Shown here: positions 1 to 12,705 of the stretch, one piece after another
Layout: each line of letters begins with the position of its first letter
Position numbering within the stretch: position 1 is the stretch's first letter
NCBI RefSeq assembly: GCF_051014445.1
Contig: NC_135137.1
Coordinates: 32,489,501-32,553,500, forward strand
Origin: Colletes latitarsis
Lineage: Eukaryota > Arthropoda > Insecta > Hymenoptera > Colletidae
Direction: 5' to 3'
Length of the DNA stretch: 64,000 nt
Program-made: the position numbers and the translations under genes
Notes under the pieces: model-generated
What the model was told of the DNA's origin: nothing
The model's database searches: none
What the model saw: only the letters and a program-made list of their open reading frames with translations

Positions 1-59
1 ACTAATATCAAAAATGTATTTACAGAAGTTAGTCTAGACTGTGGATTTTCATGCAAATT

Positions 60-144
60 CATATTTTTATTGGTAGAATTAATAAAATGGGAACTTTGTA
101 GAGGGTTGTCTCAACCCCTAAATATAATAATTCGTATCTTACTC
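60..144 (+). repeat. dispersed 85-bp repeat, copy A
   Basis: This stretch is closely similar to 58336-58419 on the same strand. Both copies carry a short hairpin, GGTTG-TCT-CAACC, near the middle, followed by a shared AT-rich tail. The two copies are about 58 kb apart, so this is an interspersed family and not a tandem array. The family is not recognised. The similarity may extend a little further left, because both sides contain a 'cacagaagtta'-like motif. Confidence 0.65.
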
Positions 145-154
145 ACATTAAGTG

Positions 155-193
155 CATATAGACATTTTTCCACCTTAAAGAATACGCTTTATA
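155..193 (+). repeat. partial unit of 150-bp tandem repeat, cut off by TIR element copy 1
   Basis: The last 39 bases before the TIR element match the end of each 150-bp unit found at 1203-1600 (the 'tagacatttttccacc' block followed by 'ctttata'). The element therefore inserted inside this tandem array, and the unit resumes at 1203. Confidence 0.75.
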
Positions 194-1202
194 CAGGATG
201 TTCAGCCAACCCTGGGAAAAATTTTAATGGGAGATTTTAGAGGCCAAAATAAGACGAAAATCAAGAATAATAATTTGTTGATGGAGGCTTCGTTAAAAAG
301 TTATTAACGTTTAAAATTCCACCCGTACTGAATCTTTTTCTAGAAAGTAGGTAGGATTTCGGGGGTAGGTCTATTCACCAAAAATTATTGTAATTGACCT
401 CTGCAAATGAAAATAATTTTTCCAGAAAGATTTGAAAATTTTTTATTTCGCTGAAAAATTTATCCATCTTCCTGAATTTTTTTCTCGAAAGTACATAGGA
501 TTTCGGGGGTATGTGTATTCACCAAAACTGGTTGTATTTGACCCCAGAACCTAGAAATAATTTTTTTAGAATGATTCAACATTTTTTTTTTTCGCCGAAT
601 TTAGGCACCTACCCCCCTTGTCGATTTTTCTTAAAAATGTGTTATTCATTTTTAATAATTTTGTTTGACGTCGTACAGAAAAGTTGTCTAATACTTTTTT
701 GTAGGTATCTATGGGCTCTACTTCAGAAAAAAGTTTCATTGAAATATATTCACTATTATAGGAGTTATAGCTGTTTGAAAATTGGATCATTTTTATGGGG
801 TTTTTCTAACATTACGAGGTCAAGGAACAACTTTTCAAATATTTTTATAATTGCTACATATTCTACGCTAAAATACGCGGCGTTTGGCTTTTTGAACATT
901 AAAATCGTCCAATCCGTTCAGAAGTTATGACGTTTTAAAGATTCGCATGAAAATTCAGGCAGACATTCCTGGCCAAAAATTATATTTTCGTTGAGGAATT
1001 TTTTTCTCAAAAACGCGTAGGATTTTGTGGGTATGTCTATTCAAAAGAAATGATGGTAATTGGCCCCTGTAACTAAAAATAATTTTTTCAAAACGATTTG
1101 AAATTTTTTAATTTAATTTTTTAATAACTTCTTAACGAAGCCTCAATCAAGAAATTGAGATTGAATGATTAAAATTTTTCCCAAGGCTGACCGAACACCC
1201 TG
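194..1202 (-). mobile_element. modular TIR element, copy 1 (complete, about 1.0 kb)
   Basis: The left end starts CAGGATGTTCAGCCA and the right end finishes as its diverged reverse complement, CCGAACACCCTG. Inside are, in order, a terminal repeat of roughly 110 bp, two modules of about 146 bp (starting near 329 and 475, each with a 'gaatttttttct' block, a GGGGGTA(T/G)GT block and an 'ataatttttcca' block), a core of about 400 bp, and one more module near 996. Flanking TA is duplicated (right copy mutated to CA). The strand given is the one on which the core reads QFSNSYNSYNSEYIS. No transposase is visible, so it is non-autonomous. The family is unnamed here. Confidence 0.85.
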
Positions 1203-1600
1203 CATAATATTTCGTTCACAATGGAGCGTTAAATAAAAGCAAGAATAAAATTCGTACTAAAATCGCGGTATAAATTGAAATAAGAATGATCTCTACCAAT
1301 CTGTTCTCTCATCACTCATGTAGACATTTTTCCACCTGAAAGAATACTCTTTATATAATATTTGTTCACGTTGAAGCATTAAAGAAAAGCAACAATAAAA
1401 TTCGTACTAAAATCGCGGTATAAATTGAAATAAGAATGATCTCTACCAATCTGTTCTCTCATCACTCATGTAGACATTTTTCCACCTTGAAGAATACTCT
1501 TTATATAATATTTTGTTCACAATGAAACATTAGAAAAAAAGCAACAATAAAGTTCAAACTAAAATTGAAATAAAAACGATTTCCACCAAACTGTTAACAA
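1203..1600 (+). repeat. 150-bp tandem repeat, about 2.6 units
   Basis: Units start near 1203, 1354 and 1504. Shared blocks include 'ttcgtactaaaatcgcgg' at 1251 and 1401 (spacing 150). The third unit is partial and diverged. With the piece at 155-193 this makes a small array interrupted by TIR copy 1, and it supplies the uninterrupted target sequence for that insertion. Confidence 0.85.
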
Positions 1601-2619
1601 TCACATCGATAAAATGAATCGAACTGATCCATAACTAGGAAGTTGGTTGTAATTTGAAAAGAGTATGACACAGTAGGGCTCCCCCGGTTTTAACCCCCCG
1701 TTGATCTCTCAAAGTCGCTGCCTACACGCGATTAAATTACGAAATCCTTGGGGATCTGTCATCAGGCGACATCTAATAATAACATTTTCACATGGGGTTT
1801 GCAGATCGAAGTATAATTCTCGACTGATCCGTTAGTGGCGATTATTACCATAGCAACCAACCCGTGCGCCGCTTACCGCAAAATGTGATCGATTACTTAG
1901 GCTAATATGCTTGATTCGCGTTTCCTAGCGTCGTAAAATCGTCTTAGCGGGGGGTGGGAGGGGGGAACTAAGTGGCAAAGTCACGATTATCAATGCTCTT
2001 TCATATCTCCCGGTTTCGACCGACCGACCATCCCCCCCCACATACGGTACCCTGTAATCGTTTCACGCGAATGAACCCTCGTAGCATCCGCGTCTATTTG
2101 CGCTACGTGAGCCTTTCGACGCGAAATCCTTTCCTCGTTTATGGTTCCCTCCAGGTTTTTCTTCCCTCGATACTTCATGCCCTGGTTGTTTCTGTTTTTC
2201 GGGAACCGGGAGGCTTCTAAAACGGATTTGGTAGACTGGCGTTTCGGGCGAGTAATCACGGATCGATACGTGATCGGAATCCCGGCGATCTAAGTGATAT
2301 CGTCGAATACCGCGCGTGCCTTCCACGTACGGATTCGACGGACTATCATTGACAGGAACAAGCTCTGATCGCGTTTTATTAACACGTTAACTGGCGAACT
2401 GATTTAATAAAACATTCCTTGGAAATCCCCGGTGAATTCTCCTCCGATTTATACTCATAAACCGATATCCTACGACTTCGATTATCGTAAAATCGTATCA
2501 CGGCGAAGTGATAGAACAGTGTTGCAATTAGATAAATGTAGAAGGATGTATGGTACATTTTATTTACGATGGGAATTTCCGGGGAAAACATTTTAACGAG
2601 CGTACCCAATTTATTTCGA
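1601..2619. other. unique sequence, GC-richer island at about 1680-2350, no gene recognised
   Basis: The island contains CpG-rich DNA and a G-rich run at 1949-1965 (6, 3 and 6 Gs split by T and A). Overlapping ORFs of 76-89 codons on both strands here show no domain, no signal peptide and no shared frame, so they are treated as chance frames in GC-richer DNA. Confidence 0.5.
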
Positions 2620-2624
2620 AAATT

Positions 2625-3325
2625 GGTAGTGATGAAAATTGCGAAATAAACAGAAGTTGAAAATTAGAAAGAAAGTTGTTGAAGGATCGTAAAAATTGTG
2701 AAACATGTACTTTTGATAAATTAAAAGATATTTTTATTATTTGATACAGGAAAATCGACCAAAATTATCGAAACCACAGTACTAATAAACAGAAGTCGAA
2801 AATTAGAAAGAAAGTTGTTAAAAGACTGTATAAATTGTGAAACTTGTATTTATGATAAATTGAAAGATTTTTTTATTATTTGATACAGGAAAATCGACAA
2901 AAATTATCGAAACCACAAAACTAATAAACAGAAATCAAAAATTAAAAAGAAACTTGTTAAAGCATCGTATAAATTGTAAATCGTGAGAGTATTTGTGATA
3001 AATTAAACCATTTTTTTATTATTTGATACAGGAAAATCGACAAAAATTATCGAAACCACAAAACTAATAAACAGAAATCAAAAATTAAAAAGAAACTTGT
3101 TAAAGCATCGTATAAATTGTAAATCGTGAGAGTATTTGTGATAAATTAAACCATTTTTTTATTATTTGATACAGGAAAATCGACAAAAATTATCGAACCC
3201 ACAAAATTAATAAACAGAAGTCAAAAATTAGAAAGAAAGTTGTTAAAAAACCGTATAAATAGTGAAATATGTACTTATGATAAATTGAAAGATTTTTTTA
3301 TTATTCGATACAGGAAAATCGACGA
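2625..3325 (+). repeat. tandem repeat, five units of about 139-143 bp
   Basis: The block 'gatacaggaaaatcgac' recurs at 2743, 2882, 3025, 3168 and 3307, giving spacings of 139, 143, 143 and 139. Units 3 and 4 are nearly identical to each other, which suggests a recent local duplication. There is no resemblance to the other arrays in the window. Confidence 0.9.
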
Positions 3326-3938
3326 TATTTTGTGTTAAACTTTGTAAGGCAAAAAGTGCAAGCTATTTTAAAATATAACACATACGTCTCTATTTTGTTA
3401 ATTTTGCTTAAAAGTGCTTTGTCACGCCAAACTCTGACCGCCATTGCGTTATTTCGTATACTAAAATGCACGGATATAAAGCCAAGTTGCCTTCTTTATG
3501 GGTAATATTCTTCCAGTAATTGGGTACTAATTTTTTTACCTTTTCAAAGTGAACCCATTATTTTTTATTTATTATATTTCATACCGTGTTTACGTTCCCC
3601 GAAACCATTATCTATTCACGTATCTCAGCAATGCTCGATATAGTACGGATATAATTTTCGTCGACTGTTTTTCGATCGAAGTATTCGTAATTTTACTTGT
3701 AAATAAAAACCGACGATAAATTGCGGAACCGGTATCGATTAAAGATTCTGTCGAATTACCGGTGATTGGAGAAGTCGGGTTTGCAATCTCTAATCAAAAT
3801 ATGTACTCTTAGTACACCGGATAATCGAACTCCGGTTAATCAAAGTCTGTACATTTATTTTAATCAATTTGAGGAAAAGTTCCTGCGGAGATCGGATTTT
3901 CAATCATCTGTTGGATCAAATAGAGGGTGTATAATATT
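3326..3938. other. AT-rich unique sequence, nothing recognised
   Basis: No repeat, RNA gene or coding signal is apparent. A 64-codon ORF crosses into the following array and has no recognisable features. Confidence 0.45.
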
Positions 3939-4560
3939 GGAAAGTTTATTAGTTCCTTGACAGTAATTAAAATTTTTTAAAATATCACAAAAATTCCATC
4001 GTTCTGACCAGAATTATTTACTCGTACGACACGTGTATAAAAAAAAATATTAACTACGAAATATCTATAAAGAGAAGAGATAAATAAAATGAGTATTGGA
4101 ACGTTCTGCATCATATATTTATATTCTTGTCAAATAATTAACCACGATTGAATACAGGTTTGTGAACTTTAATTCCAGTCTAGTCAAATCGATCTGGCGA
4201 ATAAAACTGTAAACTGAATGAACTGGACTAGTTTAAATCTGGGTTAGGAAAGTTTATGAGTTTCTTGAGATCAATTTAAATTGTTAAAAATATCACAAAA
4301 ATTCCATCGTTCTGACCAGAATTATTTACTCGTACGACACGTGTATAAAAAAAATATTATATACGAAACATCTATAAAGAGAAGAGAAAAATAAAATGAG
4401 TATTGGAACGTTCTGCATCATATATTTATATTCTTGTCAAATAATTAACCATGACTAAATACAGGTTTGTAAACTGGGTTAGGAAAGTTTATTACATTCT
4501 TGAGATCAATTTAAATTGTTAAAAATATCACAAAAATTCCATCATTCAGACCAGAATTTA
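3939..4560 (+). repeat. tandem repeat, 2.3 units of about 235-308 bp
   Basis: The block 'ggaaagttta' recurs at 3939, 4247 and 4482. Shared internal blocks include 'actcgtacgacacgtgtata' and 'gagtattggaacgttctgc'. Unit 2 lacks about 70 bp found near the end of unit 1. An inverted copy of part of the unit lies at 6642-6855. Confidence 0.88.
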
Positions 4561-6641
4561 ACATATTATCAAATATCAATTGCAATAATCCGTTCGTTAA
4601 AAATAACTGTTGCACTTCTGATTCTCAGATTCCCCATTGTTTAGTAAACACAAAGCTCTATGATTATAGATTCCCAAAAATCATAGTCTACTATCGTGGA
4701 CACCAATGTATCACAAAATAAAACTCTAATATAAAATCTTCAATACATAAATTAAATTTTTCACAGAAACTATTGTAGAAATATCATCATTCAGAAACTG
4801 TATATTTAAACTGTTTTAGCATTTCGTCCTCACGTGGTCGTGTTAAAATTACCTTTGCACGGGGCATCCCGTTTATCGAACAAATGAAATAAACCTTCGC
4901 GAGGGAAATATTTCAAATTTAAAAATATTAATTGTTACGGAAACAGAGTTCGTGCTTTCGTTGGTGAATAACGTTTCCCACTGTTGCTTCCACGTAGCTG
5001 CTCCCTCGCTGAGATCCAAGCGAAATTAAGAGTATTATTCGAGCCCCGGAGCCCCTTCGTCGAAATTAGAATAGAGTCGAACAATTCCCTGACACTTCAT
5101 TGAATTGCAATAGGCCATTCGTTGGGAATTACTGCTTTAAGAAATTCTGTCCCGGCGCCGGGTAAGTTCCCGTCTTTTCGCAAACGTAAAATTCCATGTC
5201 ATAATCGTTCAGACCCTTCCCTCGCGGGTGAACGTGCATGCGCGTCGTAGGAAAGTACGTTCAAGTGTTATTATGCGCCGAAGCCAACGTGCCCCGTGCA
5301 ACTTCGCGCGAATACGAAAGCACTTTCCATTCGACGCGCGTCGCGGCGAAAGGGTTAAATGATTTCACCCTCAGAAATGAAATTCACGATCGCCAAAGAC
5401 GCTCGCGGCGTCTATGAGTTTCGACGAACGTTCGTTCGAAACTGCCAGGAAAGAAAAAAGTGTATTTCTCCGCGAAGAACGTCTGGCTCAAAGAGAAAAG
5501 GATTATCGTCGTTACGAGGAGACACAACGTCTCTGCCTTGTTAATACGAGTGGAATATACGTGCTCAGGTTCCAGGGGCTTTCTGCGAACCTCTTCCGTC
5601 AGGTTCCGTTCGTAAGATTAAAGTAATGCTCATGGAAATATAGCTGGTAGAAGACGTACACGAGTGGCTCGCCTCTTGTATTGCGTAATAAGCGGATACG
5701 AAATATCCAAGAATTTAAATCGAGGGAATGGAGAATTGTTTGTTTCCTTCGATGGCGTAGCTCTATTACGAAACATTTTGTGTAAATTAATATTGGTGAT
5801 ATATGTTTTTTTTTTTTTAAATTACAACATACTGGGACGAAAGTATCTCGTGGCTCGCTCCATAAATTGATAAAGAGTGTCGCCGTATTGTTCGAAACTC
5901 CATCCGCGAAACGTGTATTTCAGAAAGGTGGAACGTCTTCGAGAACATCCGAGGAAAAATAAAACTTTCAAGTTGCACCGTCTAAAATATGAAACGGGCA
6001 ACACTGGCGTTCAAACTTTTTAAAATATTGTTTCCCACGGATACGGTTCGCGAAAGCGTACAATCTATTTTTTCTCGACGATTCGAAGAACGCACTTTCC
6101 GTTCCGTCCTCGCGCTGTAATTATTTTTTAACGTTGAACTGTTCGAAAGGGAGGGATTTCCTTCCCGGCTGCCGATTTATCTTAAAAGGAAAATACTGTC
6201 GCGTCTGTCTTAATTTATGAGAAGAGCGGTCTCGGGCTGTAATTTCCATTCGGAATTCAATCTAGGCTGTTTTCTTGTTTGCAGGGCAGCGACGTCGCAG
6301 GGAACTAGATATTTTCGTCGTTAGAAAAATCGCGAGGCAACCAGGCCCGTTGTGAATCCCATAGACCATCATGACAATCAGTTCGCGTACCATTTACTAA
6401 CAAAAATGAATTACTTCGATAAATCACGGAGCTTTGGTCCCAAGTGCTAATGGACTGCTGCACGAAGTTAGTCGATTCGGTGCCGCGTACATGCAAAGCT
6501 GTTATTAAAGCAAAAGGGTTTATCGATACCGTACTAACGTAATACGAATTACTTATTTTTATCGTTTCGAATACAAAAAGATATTCCTTACGCGACGACG
6601 ACGATTTCTATTCGCGTGCAAAAGTAATCTCAGTAGCAGTA
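4561..6641. other. unique sequence, GC-richer islands at about 4830-5640 and 6020-6520
   Basis: No coding region could be supported. ORFs of 60-76 codons here lie in GC-richer DNA, overlap in several frames and show no domain. Short exons or regulatory DNA are possible but cannot be shown by eye. Confidence 0.4.
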
Positions 6642-6855
6642 CAGTTCATTCAGTTTACAGTTTTATTCGCCAGAACGATTTAACCAGGCTGGAATTAACG
6701 TTTACAAACCTGTATTCAATCGTGGTTAATTATTTGAAAAAATTGTAAATATATGATGCAAAACGTTCCAATACTCATGTTGTTTTTCTCTTATTTTTAT
6801 AGATATTAGGTTCGTAGTTAATATCTTTTCATACACGTGTCGTACGAATAAATAT
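6642..6855 (-). repeat. inverted copy of the 3939-4560 repeat unit
   Basis: Read on the minus strand this matches about 4018-4225, including the blocks around 'gtacgacacgtgta', 'aacgttc' and 'aaccacgattgaatacagg'. A few small indels separate the copies, for example in the poly-A run after the ACGTGTATA block. It shows that this repeat is dispersed as well as tandem. Confidence 0.85.
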
Positions 6856-8616
6856 ATTATGTTACATTAATGTTAAGCAGAACTAATGTATTTAAGTTAC
6901 TCGAGTTTCCACCATCTTTGGGAATGCTGTATTTCACAAATATAAAATTCACAGAAGTTTAGATAATTGTTATTATATAAACGTTCAATATTTATTGTGT
7001 GTCAATTTAAATCACTATTATACACTATAATTATAAATCTTTTGGAGAAATTTAACGCATAACAAACACTTTCGAAACATTCTCGAAAGCTTCAAGATTT
7101 GAAACATGCATAGAGTTCTTAGCTTCTGAATCTTAGCATTTATCAATCCTTTACATTTTTATCGATCGTATCGTTTCACGAGCATTTTATCTTTGAAGGT
7201 GTGAGTTATGGAAAAAATCTGATGGGCCAGGGAAAAGTTTCTTAAATCGGTTTGACCGTGACGGCGTTAATGGCAAGCGATGGGCTATAAATCTACGAGA
7301 ACGTTAGATATCTCACGTGTCAAATTAAATACTTCTACATTGTTCTCTCACTACACGCACATATAGGTCTCACGTAGGAAACTTGAACGATACGTATGAA
7401 AAATTCAGTAGTTTGTCTAACAAATCTCGTTCCGAGAACGTGCCGGAGGGAGAAATTAGAATCCTCCATTAGTTATGTATTAGTTTCTCCAGAATCTGAA
7501 TTATGAATAGAACTAGTTGAACTAAATCTAACTGAACTAGAACTACTCGAGCTCTTTCATTGTGTATTATTGCATCCGGAACCTTTGAAGTTCCGAACTT
7601 TCCTATTTGATCTTGGTATTTTCCTTTCCACGAATCTTAAACGTTTGAATTTTCGACGTTAAAACTTTGGACTGTGCTGTAATTCCCAATCGTTTAGCTC
7701 TGTATCGCTGGAGGAAACTAGTAATAGTGTAGAAGTAACACCAATGCTTAGAGTAATTTTCAGTTGATTTTAGTGTTCAATTTTTGGTATTAAATTGTCA
7801 GTAGTGATAGATCTGAAACATGTTTTGATACAATTGAAATTACGTTCGAAGAGTCCAAGATAGAAACTATCATAGACCAAAAATTTAGTATCGTGAGATA
7901 GAACTTACAGAATGTATTATACTGTAGTTTAATAAGAAAAATTAAGGACCAAGGATTTAGGAAAAAGATTTTGGATTTCTATTTATTTATAGAGTTTCTT
8001 TATGAACTATATTTCGTGTAAAAATTCTGTCATCTTTTGAAAGATTCATTTGCTATTTTCTCCAAGTAATGGAGACTCTAGCATTGTTTCACACAAAATC
8101 GTGAACTCGTAGGTTTCGAAATTTGTGAAGCCTCTATTTTCGAGCAATAAATTAACAAGTGTCGTATAAATTTTACAAAACTCGGTGTGTTGAAAACCAG
8201 ATATTGGAACGGATGGAATTGGACGATCCCAATATCAAGAACATTTCGACATAAACGACGATATGAAAGTTGATACGAATTCCGCGAATTTCGATATTCT
8301 GGATACATCGTCGATGTCTACCGTATACATAAGTAATAGAACTACGCTTTCGAAGTACCGATTTACCCGCGTGACCATTATCGGCATTTTCCTAACTCAA
8401 GAGATCAGCGAATAATGGATTTTTAAGTATTTCGCTTGTTACAACTGATGTATACGAAAGGGAGTACAACAAGAGGCTGAAAATGGAATAAATGTATCTT
8501 TGCAGCGCTTTTGCAATCATAGAATTTTTACATTTTCTCAAAACTCTCAGCAATCACAGTTTTAAACGATTCAAAATCCCTTTAACAAATCTGTATTTTT
8601 AAACCATAAATCGACA
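6856..8616. other. AT-rich unique sequence, nothing recognised
   Basis: No tandem array, TIR element or coding ORF above noise. The 76-codon minus-strand ORF at 8078-8308 has no identifiable feature. Confidence 0.45.
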
Positions 8617-8862
8617 TTAACCTCTTGACGTACGATTTAATTCCAAGTAATTTTTCAAACGTATACTATTTAATTTCGTTTAAATTTCTGTGTCCAAGGA
8701 ATGGTCGCGAAAAAGAATAAATTTATTTCATGAATACCTCGTTAATGTAAAAATGTGTTGATTTCAATTCATAAGACTCGATTAGCGAGTAGCTTCATGA
8801 TTATGAGACTTGACATCAAGAACTTGTTGAGTTAGACTCGTCATTGTATGCCAAAGGGTTAA
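8617..8862 (+). mobile_element. TTAA-flanked miniature element, piggyBac-like, family A copy 1
   Basis: TTAA at 8617-8620 and 8859-8862 flank a 238-bp body that begins CCTCTTGACGTACGATTTA and ends in an AAAGGG block. A related body with the same order of blocks lies at 40254-40425, and the right part recurs near 35612-35690. TTAA duplication and C/G-rich ends are the hallmark of piggyBac-type insertion. The ends pair only weakly, so the superfamily is inferred. Confidence 0.55.
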
Positions 8863-9489
8863 AAGATCAAAAAAATGAGAATCCGGAATTTTGTGATTTT
8901 TTTCGTAGGAAAATAAAAAAATGTTAGAATTTCAATCGATTTCTAAAGGACAAATGGCCCTGTTGATCATATCGCTGTATGCTTATTTCATCGTCGTTCG
9001 TTGCTTTCCTTGGTTGTCGTCCGTGTCCAATGGCTCTCGGAGCTTTGCAACTTGTCTATCCCGGCGGAGGTACTTCTAAAGAATCCCCAGGACACGGTAC
9101 GCTGATATCCTGGCCGTATCGGGAAACCTGTAGTTCCCCGATACGGTGAGACAACGTTTCGTGTCAAATTAGCGAAAAAGTAGTGGCGTTTTGTCCCGCG
9201 GGAGGAACCGCTTCACGGTACACGCTCGAATCGTGTAAGGAACTGTGGGATTTTCCATGTCCCTCGGTCGACGTTCCTATAATTCAAGTTCATATTGAAC
9301 GATTCCCTGTTGCGGATCGATAACCTCCCTTCGGGACAGCTATTTGCTCTTTCTTCGTAACCGGTCACGCTGCTTCTATGACGATACGTACCAACGATAC
9401 ATCGATGGAATTGATCAAGAATCGTTTCAACCATGATACGTTCCGTGTCTCCTGGCGCACATCTCGAATAATAGTATTGTTCTGTTAGT
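8863..9489. other. unique sequence with GC-richer island at about 9000-9460
   Basis: No gene is supported. The 73-codon minus-strand ORF at 9213-9434 is unrecognised. Confidence 0.4.
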
Positions 9490-10225
9490 ATTTTAGATGT
9501 TAAGTGGGTGTTGTGAGTACTTTGACAGTGTCAAATTGAAACAATAATATTTGACAATTCATTTAATACTCAAAAATATATTCATGCTCTTCAAAACAAC
9601 GTTAGTTTGGCATCAAACGTTAAATATGGAATTCGTTTAGATGCTAAGTGGGTGTTGTGAGTACTTTGACAGTGTCAAATTGAAACAATAATACTTTACA
9701 GTTCATTTAATACTCAAAGATATATTCGTGCTCTTTAAAACAGCATTTGGCATTAAATGGTAAACATGTAACTTGTTTAAATGTTAAGTGGGTGCTGTGA
9801 GTACTTTGACAGTGTCAAATTGAAACAGTAACATTTCACAATTCATGTGATACTCAAAGATATGTTCATGTTCTTTAAAACGACGTTAGTTTGGCATCAA
9901 ACGTTAATATAGAATTCGATTAAATGTTAAGTGGGTGTTGTGAGTACTTTGGCAGTGTCAAATTGAAACAATAATACTTTACAATTCATTTAATACTCAG
10001 AGATATATTCGTGCTTTTCAAAACAACATTATTTTGGCATCAAACGTTAAACATGGAACTCGTTTACATGCTAAGTGGGTGTCGTGAGTACTTTGACAGT
10101 ACCAAATTGAAACAATAATACTTTACAATTCATTTAATACTCAAATATATATTCGTGCTCTTTAAAACAACATTAGTTTGGCATCAAACGTTAAATATGG
10201 AACTCATTTAGATGTTAAGTGGATC
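9490..10225 (+). repeat. tandem repeat, five units of about 143 bp
   Basis: The 'taagtggg' block recurs at 9501, 9645, 9785, 9928 and 10072, with a decayed sixth start at 10215. Spacings are 140-144 bp. Each unit also holds 'gagtactttgacagtg' and a 'ttggcatcaaacgtt'-like block. Units differ by scattered substitutions. Confidence 0.92.
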
Positions 10226-11869
10226 TTGGTAAAAGCAATGAGAATTTCTTGCTTGGAATAACAATAAATTAGAAATTTGTTCAAGCACCCAGCCATTTAA
10301 CTACATTGTATAACTTCTGGTATCAATCTAAAATAAAAATATCATTTAACTTTATATCATTTTAACTGTTTGACCAATTAAACTATTTTAGAAATATTGA
10401 TTTACCTCCAAGCAAATTTAGATCAAATGTTACAAAATTATCAGTAGATCGACGAATCGCTCGAAATAGGAACAGGATTAAGAATCTATTTTCAAATACG
10501 ACCATCTTACTTTTCCCGTTTCTTGATACTAATTTTAAATAATTATTCGTTATGGATAAGGAGAGGTCGCTCCCCTTTCAGGAACCCTTCAGCCCGAGCT
10601 ACGAAGTCTCACAACAGATTTATTCAAGATTGCTTCCTTCCTATGTATAAATATGGAATCTATTCAGGATTCTCCTGCATTACATGCATAAATGTATAAA
10701 TTTTACTCACAGTAGTATTACATATACTTATTTCGCTATCAGTCGAGCGCTGTCTATCCGATTCAATCGCCTTTCGCCACTTCCATTCCGGGTTCTTTTA
10801 TTCCCAGTGCAGTTGCCAAAGTTCTGTCGCGATTCGGTAGGTGTTACTTAACTAGGGAACGAACTATTTAACTGACTCTTCGGGACAATGAAATTTCAAT
10901 ATGAACGACGTTGAAACTTGTAACGTTCCTTTGAAGTTTACCGTAACGAGCCTTTGACATATGCAACTTTGGTCCTATTGAATGTCTTAGATTCCCCATC
11001 TGAACGCTTCACGATGAACTAATAACCTACAAACTTTACTCTGTGGTTTCGCGAACTGTCATAAAGTAATTCACACTCGTGCAATTAAAATTATTCGCTG
11101 CTAGTTCCCCGTAGACAATCGCGAGAAACGAGTAAATTAAATTCTTTAACCAGTGACACTCGTCAGTCGATGGAAAATTTATACATTCTAGAAAGATTCT
11201 GAGACAAATTTAACTTGTTTCGATAGGGGGTTCAAATCATTATTAGTTAATTAAAATTCCATTCTTTTCGATTCTGAAAGTGATAAAAGTCTGCTCGTGC
11301 AAGAGGTTCTTATTTATTTTATTCGCACCTTTTCTAATAATCGAACGAAAGGTTTGTTTCGTTTAGGATTTGAGAGTGTTAAAACAAGCGAAGCTGTGCC
11401 GTGAACATCTTTTAGAGTCGGACAAAGGCAAGATTTATCGAACTGTCGAGAAAAGTTCTATCGAGCGTCTCGACGGTGGCGGAAAACGTCGGATACTCGT
11501 GTCGAGTTCTCTGTGAATATATCACGTCCGGTAAGAAGCTCTCGTTTTCACTTGCTGAGACACGATCGAGGAGACGAGGAGTGGAATCTGACTGGAATTT
11601 GAAACCCCGTCGACGTTTCGAGGCCCCGGGAAAAAGGAGAAAAATCAAAGATCATCCTCGAAAAAACTGAACAATAGGAAATAAATCTCCAAAGCGAGTA
11701 CACAAATTTTTGTTTACATATTTTCATGCACAGCTTGAATACTTTAAAAAATCTATCAAAGATGTGTCTTTATTAGAAAGGGAAAATAAATTCTAATTAC
11801 AAGTAAGATCAACTGAAATGTGGGTTCTTATTGTCTGTTACAAAAGTGTTCTCTTTCTGTATAATTTTT
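10226..11869. other. unique AT-rich sequence, nothing recognised
   Basis: A pair of antiparallel ORFs of 64 and 78 codons (11412-11670) overlap each other and show no domain. No RNA gene or transposon signal was seen. Confidence 0.42.
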
Positions 11870-12705
11870 TGAACATTTTATATGCTTTTGTAATAGGTAA
11901 GAAAATCTCACGTTTAATTAGACTTGAATCAAAATTGAATATTTCTTGCAATTTTGGTATATTTTTATTTTAGAATATTTTTAACAGCAAGTAATTTACT
12001 ACGTTAATAATTATACTTTCTCTTGCTTTCTATATTGGAATAAATTACTTTTGTAATAGGTAAAAAAAACTCACGTTTAATTAGACTTGAATCAAAATTG
12101 AATATTTCTTGCAATTTTGGTATATTTTTATTTTAGAACATTTTTAACAGCAAGTAATTTACTACGTTAATAATTATACTTTCTCTTGCTTTCTATATTG
12201 GAATAATTTACTTTTAAAACTAATAATTTTGCAATAGGTAAGAAGAACTCAGGTTTAATTAAACTTAAGAATTAAAATTGAATTCTTCTTGCAATTTTTA
12301 TATATTTTTATTTTACAATTTTCTTAATAGCAAGTAACTTATTACGTTAATTCTCTTGTTTTCTATATTGGAATAATTTATTTTTAATACTAATACTTTT
12401 GTAATAGGTAAGAAAAATTCAGGTTTAATTGAACTTAAGAATCAAAATTGAATTCTTCTTGCAATTTTTATATATTTTTGTTTCAAAACTTTCTTAACAG
12501 CAAGTAACTTACTACGTTAATAATATATACTTTCTCTTGTTTTCTATATTGGAATAAATTACTTTTGTAATAACTAAGAAAAACTCACGATCAAAATTGA
12601 ATATTTCTCGGAATTTTTATATACTTTTATTTCACAAGTTTTTTAACAGCAAGTAACTCACTTAATAATTTACACTTTCTCTTGCTTTCTATATTGGAAC
12701 AAAAG
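11870..12705 (+). repeat. tandem repeat, five units of about 163-178 bp
   Basis: The 'gtaataggtaa' block recurs at 11890, 12053, 12231 (as gcaataggta), 12401 and 12567. Each unit also has an 'aattgaat' block, an 'acagcaagtaa' block and a 'ctttctatattgga' block. Units 1 and 2 are the most alike. Confidence 0.9.

Noticed and set aside
1949..1965. G-quadruplex
   Set aside because: Runs of 6, 3 and 6 Gs give only three separable tracts on this strand.
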